From assembly GCA_021018995.1 (NCBI GenBank), contig CM037587.1:65367604-65431603 (forward strand): a stretch of 64,000 bases of DNA. The letters are read 5' to 3'. Position numbers and translations under genes: made by a program. Numbering within the stretch: position 1 is the first letter of the stretch; each line of letters begins with the position of its first letter. Source of the stretch: Chloranthus sessilifolius. Taxonomy: Eukaryota; Streptophyta; Magnoliopsida; Chloranthales; Chloranthaceae. The notes under the pieces were generated by a model. That model ran no database searches, was not told where the DNA came from, and saw nothing but the letters and a program-made list of their open reading frames with translations. This document shows, piece by piece, positions 44,601 to 54,243 of this stretch.

Positions 44601-44771
44601 TACCTTCCTTTGAAAACCCTCGAGACTTCACTCCTCCACTAGGGATCACCTAGGGGTTTAAAAGGCTTGTTGCATATGCTAAATGCAACTGTGCTCCCTA
44701 CAAAATGGCTTTTATTCTATTTTTAAATTTTGTCTTTGCTCGTGGACTAGCAAAGCTTAGGTTTGGGGGTG
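41685..44771 (+). other. Internal region of the non-autonomous element, non-coding
   Basis: PBS TGGCGCCGTTGCCGGGGA at 41691-41708 (the Athila type, usually assigned to tRNA-Asp). No gag or pol motif in any frame. An A run of about 22 lies at 43893-43914. A polypurine-like motif occurs twice: 'cttaggtttggggtatgg' at about 43217-43234 and 'cttaggtttgggggtg' at 44756-44771, the second directly before the 3' LTR. The first, preceded by 'cattgaggacaatg', resembles the end of an Athila coding body. Confidence 0.75.
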
Positions 44772-46612
44772 TGTTGAGAACTGGAAAATACCATTTTCAC
44801 TTTAACTGGGCCTTGATAGACCCTTGAGAGAACTAAATAAGTATTTTAAGTGCCTATGTTGCACTAACAATAAAGACATGCTTAACCATAAAAGCAGCTC
44901 AAAAGTGCCAAAAGATGACAATCCATGTCACCAAAGGAAGGAAGTGAAGAAACAACCTCATCACCGTGGAAAGGTCTAAATAGAAGAGGCAAAGACTAAG
45001 AGAAGCAGGAACATTTCAACAGAGAAATGCACTACGTAGTTCTTTTCAGAAGAACTTGCACTTTTCAGAAAGAACCTTGAACTTTGCGAAAAGAAGAAAA
45101 CACTCTAAAAGAAGATTAAACTTTGAACGAGCTTGAAGTCATTGAACTTTGCGAAAAGGCCCTAAACTCGCGAAAAGGACTAAAACTCAGTGTAGCTTTC
45201 AAGAGCATCCGAACTCCTCGAAAAGAAGATTGAACTTTGACGAGCTCGAAGTCATTGAACTTTGCGAAAAGGCCCCGAACTCGCGAAAAGGTATTCGAGA
45301 TTCGCAGGCTTTAACAAGGGCAATTCAATCGCTACACGCCGCCAATGCATTGAAAAGCCCGAGAGACATTCCTAAGATTCGAGCACGAACCAAAGGCATA
45401 TTCCACCCCATGTGAACACCCAAAGATGAAATTACTTAAGGAACTTCTAGAAAATCTAACAAACTTTCAAAATGCATAACATAATTGATGCCTCTGCTTC
45501 GATTGGTGAACCAGATCAAGCGCCTCGATTGGCCGTAATGATCCGGATCCTAGTGCTCGACTCCTATTGGTTGATACAGATCTATCCAATTCGATTGGTT
45601 GATACACATTTGAGTGTCTTAGGAAAACTATAAATAGACGAACCATTTGCCCAATTTGGGTATCCAGATTTTAGAGTTTTCATCTCTGTTTCTCATTCGG
45701 TCGAGATAGCTTATCCAACCCCCGTAATCCCTTCTTGTAGTTTACCTTTGAGAGCCATTGTGAGTGATTTGTACTTCCAAGTTCGGATTCAAGACCGTAA
45801 GTCCGAGGGCTCTCTAAGAAGCCGTCTCAGAATTGTAATTTTGGATTTTAAAAGGTTGTCAATTTGTGTCTTCTCCATTGGAGTCATGTCGAGGGTTCAA
45901 TGTTCACCTTAGTGCATTAGACTTCTTTAGATTCACTCATCCGCATGCAACTTCCCTTAATTCATCACCTGCGTAATTAGCGTTGGTAACCTAATTCTAG
46001 CAAAGATTTACAAGGATGATCATTTACGAACTAAAGAATAGGCCACAACTATTGGATGATCTGTGACCATTTAAGGGATGTGATCATAGCCATAAGTCTA
46101 AACCTATTCCTTAATTCGGATTTATTTCTCTTACATCTGTGCTGGTAGCCAGATGAAGATTGAATCTGCTCTGTTGAACTACAGATTCTCCATTAAAATT
46201 CAGAGGCTAAAGTACATGAAGCTATTATTTCTGCATTTGTCTTATTTTAAACGTTTCCCCAACTCGGATCTGGATCATGTAGTTAGTTCTTTTCTTTATT
46301 TTCTTATAGTTAAATGTGACACAATCCAACACTCTCTTTTATCTATTCTTTTTTTTAGATAATTATAGAGGCCAAATCTGGTAGCTCAGATCTGGAGGTT
46401 TATCTTAAATTTTAAATCAATTCCCTGTGGACGATCTTTTACTCACTTACATTTAAAACTTGCTACAATTGGCCCTGATCTTGCAGGCCAGTGTTAGCCC
46501 CAATGTGCTGATATCCCTTTCATAAGTTAACATCCATATAACCTAGCATTCTTTAATTCTTTAATTTTTGATTCATAATGCACACAATTATGGCACACTT
46601 GGAGCGACATCA
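44772..46612 (+). repeat. 3' LTR of the non-autonomous element (1,841 bp)
   Basis: Same ends as the 5' LTR. Differences are dominated by 1-4 bp indels, unusually many of them at CAG/CTG sites (for example 'ctctgcg' against 'ctcgcg', 'catcagctgtgg' against 'catcaccgtgg'). TATA box CTATAAATAG near 45629-45638. Confidence 0.95.
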
Positions 46613-46617
46613 CTGCC

Positions 46618-47379
46618 CATTCCCTATTCTCTGCATCTGCTCAGTTCTAACTGGTGCTAGTGGGGCTGCCTGAAATTGAAATGGGATTATATTATTACTG
46701 GGCCTGGTATTGGCAATGTTCTGGACATCGACCTCTGTTCTCTTCTCATTCTTCTACTCTGAAAACCTCCTAACTCCACTAGGTCCACTTGGCATGTTCT
46801 TATTCAGACGATCGTCCTTGATGGCATCCTCACATCAGTTAACATTTCTCGCCAGATCGACAAAGCTAGACTACTGTTGATATACCAAAAGTCAGAGATC
46901 ACTGGTAGAGTATTCTTTGAAATCATCTCTATCTGCTCATCAATAGGTATTCTGTTTCTGACCTGCGCTGCTAGTGCTCTCCACCACCCTAGATAATCGT
47001 TGAAGGTTTCGTTCGAGTTCTGCCTCATACGGGCTAAATCTGACGTACGCAGCTCAATGTCTATGTTGTAGACATATTATTCTTGAAAGAGGTGCGGTAA
47101 ATCTTTCCACGTCTTCATCATTGACGGTTCCAAGGATGTGAACCACCTCAGGGCCGGACCTGTTAGGCTCTTCTGAAAGACTTTTATTAGTAGTTTTTCA
47201 TCCCCTCCGTATTGGCACATGTCCCCACAGTAGGACTTCAGGTGTGCAATAGGATTGCTGGTGCCATTATATTTGTCGAAGGCTGACATTTTGAATTTGG
47301 GGGGTAGGGGGACCTCAGCGAACAAGCATAAATTTGTGAAGTCCGTGGCATGAATTTCAGCACCACCCATTTTCATCAA
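46618..47379 (-). pseudogene. Tat-C gag, capsid core
   Basis: Minus strand, 47379-47077 and 47028-46804 joined by a short stretch with a stop (QE-stop-YVYNIDIE). Motifs of the retrotransposon gag domain: LPPKFKMSAFDKYNGTSNPIAHLKSY, FQKSLTGPALRWFTSLEPSMMKTWKDL, MRQNSNETFNDYLGWWRALAAQV, then the helix-rich end. It assembles the particle around element RNA. A frameshift near 46804 breaks the C-terminal part before the nested insertion at 46617. Confidence 0.88.
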
Positions 47380-48902
47380 TTGCTTTTATATTTTGTCCAA
47401 CTGTTCTTTCAGCTGCTCTGACTCTTTCGACACAGGGGCTGCTTTCTCGGCCGTTGGTTGGACTTCACTCTGGGCCACCAAGGGGTGGACAGTTATGGGA
47501 GGAGGGTTAAGGTTGGTCAATGCCCCGTCATATGCCCCGCTGTTCCTAATCTCGTCTTTCTCATACTACTGGTCAGCATAATGTGCAGCAAGGGCGGGAT
47601 TCTCTTGTGGGTGTTGCACGGGTTGGATGGGAATGACATGAGTGGGGGTTGGGTGAGCCCATTGGGGGTGAGGAAAGGTTTGTTGGGTGATGGGATAAAT
47701 TGAAGTTTGGTTTTGGGGTGGGGCCTGACGGTGCCATTGGATATGGGGGAAGGTTTGGAGATGGCCTTGGGGTGTGGGGCCATGGGAAAATTGGGTTTGG
47801 GGTATGACATGGGTTTGACCCAGCTGTGAAGGTTGGGTGAAATGTTGGAGGTATTGTGGAAGGTATGAGTGTGGGGTTTGGGCTTAGGCCATGGGCCATT
47901 GATGGGTTTGGGCCATGGGCCCTTGATGGGTTTGGGCCATGGGCCCTTGGTAGGTTTGGGTGGTAGGGTATTGGGCCATTGGGCCCTGGAAAAAGGGGGT
48001 TTCGTCAATGGGCCTTGGGGCATGTGGGAGGTTGGAGATTGGGCCATTGGCCCTTGGGGTGTATGTGTAGTGGGAGGTTGGGCCATGGGGCCTTGGGGTA
48101 AGTGGGTAATGGGGGATTGGGTGGTGTGGATTATGGGGGTTGATGGGAGTTATGGGAGAGTGAGGCATGGATACGGGCTAGGGTATGGGATGCGTTCATG
48201 GGCATGGGGTGTGGAGGAGAGGTATTTTGGGAAGCCTTCCATGAGGAGTAGGCTTGAAACATTTCCTTCATCATGGCCATGGAAGGGGGATCGGATGTGG
48301 ACGGTGGGTTTAAGGGGTGATGAGATGTAGGTGGGGGGGTGTGGAGAAAAAATTGGGCATGGCCCCATATTGATCGGGCACGGCCATGGTAGGTGGTGGG
48401 ACATGGGGTGGATGAGAGGGGGTATTGGGAAAGGGGAAGGTAGGGATGTTTAGGGATGATGATTGGTGGGGTATGGATGTTTGAAAAAAATCGAGCATGG
48501 CCCCAGTAAAAATGGGCATGACCCGAGTAGATTGGGGGATTTGTGGGGGGTTGGATAGGCGTATGGTGTATATGAATGTGGGTGGATCGGGCCTATAGGG
48601 GGAAGATGGGAAATAGGGCATGAATGTGGATTTAGAGAATGGGTTTGGGTCTTGTATGGATGTGGATGAGAAATTAGTTGGATTTGGCATGGGCATGGCT
48701 TGGGCAAAAGATGGAGAATGGGGGGTTGGATTTTGGGGGGGGTAGTGGTTGAAAAAATGGGGGTGCCAAACGGGCCGGTAACAGCAAAGGGTGATTGGGT
48801 GAGGGGGATGGTGGAAAAAACTTCTCCCGAATGGGAGTGGATTGGAGAATGCGGCGGGGATGAGACGGGATCGGCATAAGTCGGGTCCACTACCCACGAC
48901 AT
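47380..48902 (-). pseudogene. Tat-C gag, N-terminal proline-rich region
   Basis: ATG at 48902 (MSWVVDPTYADPV, shared with Tat-A). Below it several overlapping frames are open and all are P/H/S-rich, so frame changes have happened without hitting stops. Between 47880 and 47960 a 30-bp repeat encodes GPWPKPIKGPWPKP-like peptides, and 48000-48110 repeats MAQ.PT.H.PQGP. No folded domain seen. N-terminal low-complexity extensions are common in large Tat elements; function unknown. Confidence 0.7.
47870..48125. repeat. G-rich short tandem repeats in Tat-C gag
   Basis: Three or four copies of the about 30-bp 'gggcccttgatgggtttggg' unit, followed by diverged 'gggccttggggtatgtgg' units. The plus strand is G-rich with many GGG runs. 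Confidence 0.75.
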
Positions 48903-49386
48903 TCTACGGGAATGGGTTGGGTAAGGGTGCCTTGGATAAGGCCCAAAAATCCTCCTCCTTCCCCTACGGGGCGGTGGAGGGCAAGATGATGCCGTTGTGC
49001 CGGCACCACAAACTATTTTATTTTTGGGTTTTGATTTACTTTTTTATTTTTTTATTTTTGGAAAAAAGTTTTTGAAAAACAAACATTCCGAGGCCTTGGA
49101 ATTCCCTTTTCGGGTGGCTCTCATACCCTAATTTAAGACCCGCGGTGACGATTTCGATGCACTTCGAAAGAATCGATGGAGAACCTTCAATCTATTGAAG
49201 GCATAGAAATCGAGGTAAACAACTCGATCCCTCGGAATGAGCCAAAAAGAAATTGCCCTCTTTTGACTGGCGGGGGCATATTGGGTGTCGGAGATGGCAG
49301 GGCCCAAACAAGGCACTAAACACACTGATCGGGGGACTCAGGAGGTGACAAAGGCCACAGATTCGGGCAGCTACTGTCCAGAACAG

Positions 49387-49510
49387 ACCTGGTGCAACTA
49401 ATACATGCGCGCCTAGGTAGCAGGCCCCCTCTTTTACACTGGCGCAACTATTAGTTGCGCCAAGGTAAAATTTGAGGATTTAAAGCTGGCGCAACTATTA
49501 GTTGCGCCAG
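49387..49510. repeat. Dyad cluster in the Tat-C leader
   Basis: Two perfect dyads, 49439-49463 and 49486-49510 (GCGCAACTATTAGTTGCGC with C/G extensions), and a damaged one at 49387-49415. They lie 485-610 bp upstream of the gag ATG in the minus direction. Confidence 0.9.
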
Positions 49511-50012
49511 GCTAAAATGGGGCTCTAGATGTATATGACAACAGCAAACAACACCCAAAATGAGTCTCTTTTTTTGGTTTTTATGGAAGCTAGGTTTTCG
49601 GGAACTGAGCTATTTTTTGTGATCGATTCTCTCCTCACCGTGCCTAAAGGATTTGAGTCCGGTATAACTCGCTAGCGCGCTCCCCAAGGGTTTTAAGCTT
49701 TGGAATGGGAACCCACCCGATATACCTCTGGCGCAAGCGCCTTCTCAGATCTAGGTGGGCTAGGACTTTTCTAGATCGTCACCACTAGGGACTGCCGCCA
49801 TACTAAAACCCGGGTGATTGTATGTGTGCCTAAATCTAACCCTTTTAAAAATCTACCCCGTGAAAACAAATTAATTAAGCTCCCTATTCTTGATTCAATT
49901 TTAATTTTTTTTTCAAAGCTTTTCTTTTTTTTGGAAGTTTTCTTTAGTTCAAAGACCGAGGGTGATGATCCCGTGCCGCCACTACGGGCCGGCATCCACT
50001 GTTGGGATATGA

Positions 50013-50205
50013 GTGCACAAGTAGGCCCGCCAATCGGTTAAGGCACTTTAAATGACGAAAATTTATAGGGAATTAAAAGATAATGTGCAAGTAGGCCCGC
50101 CAATCGGCGAAGGCGTTAAAGTGACGAAAAAGTAAAGAAACTAAAGGACAGTGCGCATGTAGGCCCACCAATCGGCTAAGGCTCGTAAATGACGAAAAAG
50201 TAGGG
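50013..50205. repeat. Leader tandem repeat, about 3 units of 69 bp
   Basis: Units start near 50013, 50083 and 50151, each with 'gtaggcccgccaatcgg' and 'aatgacgaaaa'. Same family as 1955-2215. Confidence 0.8.
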
Positions 50206-50287
50206 GTGAGAAAAATAAAAAATAGCAAAAATGATTAGTAAAATTAAAAATAAAGGGCCAAATTTCAAGGAGAAGCTCTACAAACAC

Positions 50288-50305
50288 TCCCCAGCAGAGT
50301 CGCCA
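50288..50305 (-). promoter_or_regulatory. Primer binding site of Tat-C
   Basis: Minus strand TGGCGACTCTGCTGGGGA, two bases inside the 5' LTR. This is the common Tat/Ogre-type PBS. Confidence 0.88.
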
Positions 50306-50307
50306 TC

Positions 50308-51942
50308 TATGCAACCGTGGAATTTGTGACGATCCCGTCGTGACGATGCGCTCGCTTGCAAAAAATATAGAGTCTCCACCCAAAGCTTTTGGTGTCCTGG
50401 GAAACCTATATCATGTTTATGAGTACCGAAGGGCTAAAAATATGACTCTGAATCTGGTCCACACTAAAGGTTCTTGGGTAGGGGCTTCGGTTATCGATCG
50501 GAAAGGTGTTAGGCACCCAATCAACCGCTTAACGCGGTCTCTATAATGGCCAAAACTAAAATAAAATGAAAGAAAAGAAAATGGTTCCCTCTTGCCCAAA
50601 TAGGCTTTAAATCCTATTTGTGCCCCTCCGTTCCTACCGAAAATTCGGTGGCGTAACAGCACAAATGGGAGGATAGGAAATGCTAAAAAGAGATAGAAGA
50701 AGGGGAGAGCCAGAGCCCTCGAGCCCTTGTAGCACCGTAGGAGAGCCTTGCGAGGCTTGCTTCGATGAGCTCTTGAAGGCTTTGAATAGTATGGAATAGG
50801 ATTCTAACTCCAAAGGCTTGAAGCTAAGAGGTAGAGAAGGGAGGCTAGGGGATCACACACACCTAACCTAAAGGCTTTTCATGAGAGGCAAGGGTGGGAA
50901 GAGGTTTTTTAATTCTGGTTTTTGTATGGGAAGTGTGCACTAAAGGGAGAAAGATCTTCTCACTTTAAGTTCTTTCTCTCTTAGGTAGAAATTCTCAACC
51001 ACTAAACTAAGGGGTGGGGGCTCTATTTATAGGAAATAGGTGGATTAGGAGACCACTTAAGAGCTAATTAGGGTTAGCAATTAGGTAATCTCAAATCTAA
51101 GATTTCCTAGAGTTTTTGGAGTCTTGAAATGTGTAAGAAGGTCCTCTAATGGTGGATGATGGGGTGAGGCTTTAAGCCACTTAAGGGGTTACAAATAGGT
51201 AGTGAATAGGTGCAACATAACTATCAAAATACACCCCAAAGGTCAAGGTGGTCAACAAGTCAAACCCCAATCATGAATTTCGAGGTAAAAAGACATGGTT
51301 ACTATTTATATGCCTGGCGCAACTAATAGTTGCACTAGGCAAATGTATAGTAAAACAGTACTGAACAGTGCCTAGAAGTTGGCTCGCGAGGGTGGGGTCC
51401 ACTTTTAAAACTGGCGCAACTATTAGTTGCGCTAGGCTTAAATCTTGGGAGAAGTGGCCCGGCGTAACTAATAGTTGCGCCAGGCAAAAGTATAACTGGC
51501 GCAACTATTAGTTGTGCCAAATCCCTAGGGGGCCCACATGAAATTACTTTTTTACCCTCCGGGTTCGGACTGCCATATCTTTTGATGTATAACTCTGATT
51601 GGGGCGATTCTTGGACCATTGGAAAGCTGACAACTTTTATTTTTTAATGGTATAAGATTCGATTGCAGTAAAAGGCCGTAGCTGGTCCTGGTATACCACT
51701 CCTTTTCCAAGGCTTGGAAGGTTAGGTTTAGGTTCATAACAGGTTTTAAGGGTTGAGATTGATTTTTTAAAGGTTTGGGGCAGGTTCCTAAGGGATCTAG
51801 GGTGATTCTTAAGGGTTTGGAAGGGTTATTAGGGGTTCTAAGGTGGTTCCTAAAGGTTCCATGCATACCATCAAAAGCTCGGAAGTGCACCTCTCTCGAA
51901 ATATGTTTCGATCGGGCCTTGGGCCAAATTTGGGTGTCTACA
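50308..51942 (-). repeat. 5' LTR of Tat-C (1,635 bp)
   Basis: Minus strand TGTAGACACCC at 51942 to GGTTGCATA at 50308; the 3' LTR has the canonical CA. TATA box (CCTATAAATAGAGC on minus) near 51018-51031. Dyads at 51312-51340, 51411-51437, 51458-51485 and 51496-51519. The duplication CGAGG follows at 51943. Confidence 0.95.
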
Positions 51943-51947
51943 CGAGG

Positions 51948-52298
51948 TCACTTTTGAAATAGAATTTCTTGACGAAGATGCCAATGAAACTTTGTAAGGA
52001 GGCCAAGATTCAGATTATGATCTTTGAGAAGATGTCCTTAAACTTGATTGTCTATCAAATTTAAGGAGAACATCTCCTTGACGGGTTTGAACAATTGTTC
52101 AATATCCTGATGTAGGATTTTGAATTTATGAAGATTAGTTTGTAGATCCTCATTGGATAACAGTTGAAGGCCTTCACGGTCTTCATTCAAACTGAGAGTT
52201 TGTTCTGTTGTCTTGATTGACGTATCGTTGAACCAATTAGCCCAACCATATTTGTAAATGATTTTTGGATTTACTGATGAAATTATCCATCTGTTCAT
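51948..52298 (-). pseudogene. Endogenous pararetrovirus, region upstream of the Tat-C insertion
   Basis: An 86-codon open stretch (52298-52038) followed by interrupted sequence that reaches the insertion point. Because CGAGG marks a clean insertion, this joins 10216 in the ancestral copy. Visible segments: KYGWANWFND and LLSNEDLQTNL, then charged/aromatic helices. I do not recognise a definite domain; movement- or capsid-type protein is possible by position near the 5' end of the viral genome. Confidence 0.5.
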
Positions 52299-52863
52299 TT
52301 GGTCTTAAACATTAGACCATCTAACAAGTTTATTATTTTTAATCGATTTTTTATTTTGAAGATTAAAAATTGACATTGGAAATTTACCAATAGGTAATTA
52401 ATTTTAATTTTTTAATATTTTGAAAAAAGTAGAAAATTGATGTTGAAAATTACCAATAAGAGTGTAATTACATATGTAAATAGTAACATCAGAATAGTAA
52501 TACTATAGTGAATAGTAACTCAAAATACTATTCATATATATAGTAAATACTATTCATTATCTTCTCCAGATCTATATGGAACGATACTCAAACCGACAGA
52601 TTTACCACAAACTTACTCGTTTGTCAATAATTTATAGGAATAATAGCTAACGCAATCATTGCTTAACGCCTTCCCTCCCAATGCGACTTTTTGACGACCC
52701 ATAAGCGCAATAATAAATATCAAAGTCATCATTGTACTCGTATAAATTAAAGAAGAAGATAAACAAGGTTTAATATGTATATAAATATGGTAAAAAGTAC
52801 TACATACTACCTCTTCATATTCCGACATTATCTATTCCCCATATGTAATTATCACGGGTTTAG
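52299..52863 (-). pseudogene. Endogenous pararetrovirus, 5' leader or degenerate first ORF
   Basis: Very AT-rich. One 71-codon open stretch (52828-52613) has no recognisable domain. 52440-52560 contains short direct repeats of 'actattca' and 'aatagtaa'. Position between the PBS and the coding region above fits leader sequence. Confidence 0.35.
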
Positions 52864-52887
52864 TCGGAAAACATGGCTTTGATAGCA
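52864..52887 (-). promoter_or_regulatory. tRNA-iMet primer binding site of the endogenous pararetrovirus
   Basis: The minus strand TGCTATCAAAGCCATGTTTT and the next bases match the complement of plant initiator tRNA-Met over about 20 of 24 positions. Caulimovirids prime with this tRNA, and the site marks the start of the viral genome map. It supports the viral rather than LTR-element reading, though an LTR element could have the same site. Confidence 0.6.
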
Positions 52888-52899
52888 AATTTATCAAAG

Positions 52900-53043
52900 T
52901 GGGGAAGAGCGTGAAGAAGGAAAAGAAACAGAAACACTGAATCAAACTCTCATATATTGTGCATAAAAAGCAAGGGGACAAGCCTAACAATTTACACTAG
53001 TAAACAGTACTAGTCACATATACTTATGGTTTTTAGGACCATC
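52900..53043. other. AT-rich sequence, nothing recognised
   Basis: No coding signal, repeat or RNA gene seen between the pararetrovirus PBS and the MITE. Confidence 0.4.
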
Positions 53044-53053
53044 ATATAGTTAT

Positions 53054-53469
53054 GGGTAGCTTTAAATGCACCCACCAAATCTTGCTGGGCACCTACACTA
53101 AAACCCATTGGTTGCTTTAAATTAGAGGATGGAGATCGTTTTTCACTTCAATCTTCCACACAAGTGGTCTTGAGATCTTGGCGCACCTATCATATGGTCC
53201 ATTTTTTATTCCACATGGCATAAATCTACAAAAAGTGGCCCTAAAATCACATGACACACATCACACACAAGCATTGATTTAGGGCTATATTTTTGTAGAT
53301 TTATGCCATGTGGAATAAAAAATGGACCATATGATAGGTGCGCCATGGTCTCAAGATCCCTTTTACGGAAGATGGGAACAAAAAATGATCTCTATCATCT
53401 TATTTAAAGAAGTCAATGGCTTTTAGCGTAGGTGCCCACCAAGATTTGGTGGGTGCCTTTAAAGCTACC
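53054..53469. mobile_element. MITE with long terminal inverted repeats, Mutator-like
   Basis: The left end GGTAGCTTTAAATGCACCC and the right end GGGTGCCTTTAAAGCTACC are inverted copies, and the similarity extends through most of the element (for example 'cacctatcatatggtccatt' at 53186 against its complement near 53318). It is a foldback of about 416 bp with a short loop around 53240-53290. It is flanked by ATATAGTTAT (53044-53053) and ATATACTTAT (53470-53479), a 9-10 bp duplication with one mismatch, which points to a Mutator-like origin. No coding capacity. Confidence 0.85.
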
Positions 53470-53479
53470 ATATACTTAT

Positions 53480-53832
53480 TCCTTCTATCTTGGGGCTGGC
53501 ACTCTTCATGTAGCTAATAAAATAGCCCTTTTAATCACACAAAGCTGTCAAAAGCTGACTATTGTACTTTTTAGGGCCATAGAGCACCTTTAGAGTCTAA
53601 AGTTGACTTACTGATTTTCTACAGCTTTAACAAATGTGAGAAGTTAGGCTCTTGATAAACATTTGATGAGGTGATTAGATTTATCTCAAAGGACCTGACT
53701 GTGGTGTCTAAATGATCGTACACCATTAATGATTAAAAATGTGATAATTGAAGGGCCATGGACCCAAAAATGGTATTTTAGGGAGATTTGAATGATCGGA
53801 TTTGTGCACTCTAACGAAACCAACCCTTATTC
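53480..53832. other. Intergenic sequence, nothing recognised
   Basis: No gene or repeat that I can support. Confidence 0.4.
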
Positions 53833-53835
53833 TTA

Positions 53836-54240
53836 GAGCTCTCTAACAATGCTCTTTATTTCTTGCTGTTATACATACTTATGTGGCAAAAAAATAAAAA
53901 GTGGGGTGGTAAGAGCGGTAAAATAAGGAGTAGCTCTTGAATCCAATAAGGCGCTTTATTTTTATTTTTACTCTTTCTTTATTTTATCAAATATAATATA
54001 GAGTTCTTTCAATATATATATATATATATATAAAATAAAGAGTTTCTTTCTTTCTCTTCAATAGTTAGCATTTGAATAAAAAAAATAGTATTTTAAAAAT
54101 AAAGAGCTTCTTTCTCTCTCTTAAATATTGAGGAGAGAGAGTAGCTCATTAATTACAAGTGGAAATAAAATTGTTGTTGGAGTGGAAAAGGCACTAGCGA
54201 ATGGCTGAAATGGCTATATATAAAGTTGTTGGAGATGCTC
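53836..54240. mobile_element. MITE, PIF/Harbinger (Tourist)-like
   Basis: Left end GAGCTCTCTAACAATGCTC and right end TTGTTGGAGATGCTC are imperfect inverted repeats (GAGCATCTCCAACAA on the complement). TTA is duplicated on both sides (53833-53835 and 54241-54243), the mark of PIF/Harbinger elements. The inside is AT-rich with an AT microsatellite at about 54018-54033. No coding capacity. Confidence 0.65.
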
Positions 54241-54243
54241 TTA

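Larger units (their letters stand above)
39806..46612 (+). mobile_element. Non-autonomous Athila-related LTR retrotransposon (LARD type, 6.8 kb)
   Basis: LTRs 39806-41684 and 44772-46612 start TGTTGAGAACTGG and end GCGACATCA; the exact duplication CTGCC flanks them (39801-39805 and 46613-46617). PBS 41691-41708 and a polypurine tract before the 3' LTR are present. The 3,087-bp internal region has no gag or pol. Its LTR start, LTR end ('aacttgctacaa', 'atcttgcagg') and leader ('ttgagtttgcatcc') match the Athila element at 60253, so it is probably mobilised by Athila proteins. It sits in Tat-C gag. Confidence 0.92.
48903..50287 (-). other. Tat-C leader between PBS and gag
   Basis: No coding sequence. 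Contains the GCGCAACTA dyads (49387-49510) and the 69-bp tandem repeats (50013-50205). Shares blocks with the Tat-A leader in the same order. Confidence 0.6.
10222..51942 (-). mobile_element. Tat-C: giant Tat-lineage (Ogre/Retand-type) Ty3-gypsy retrotransposon with accessory antisense genes
   Basis: The element runs right to left: 5' LTR (50308-51942), PBS, leader, gag (48902-39347, interrupted), protease (38722-38225), G-patch-like segment (about 37830-37900), RT (36824-35967), remnants of RNase H, archaeal-type RNase H (35400-34930), integrase (34817-33606), two plus-strand accessory genes (DUF7745-like, PMD), then the 3' LTR (10222-11863). The 5-bp duplication CGAGG flanks it exactly (10217-10221 and 51943-51947). 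Its span is 41,721 bp; without the two nested elements and their duplications it would be about 22,004 bp, which fits the giant members of this lineage. The extra RNase H is the diagnostic Tat character. It is inactive: gag and pol carry many stops and shifts. Confidence 0.92.

Noticed and set aside
47869..48330. 153-codon plus-strand glycine/tryptophan-rich ORF
   Set aside because: Antisense of proline-rich gag repeats.
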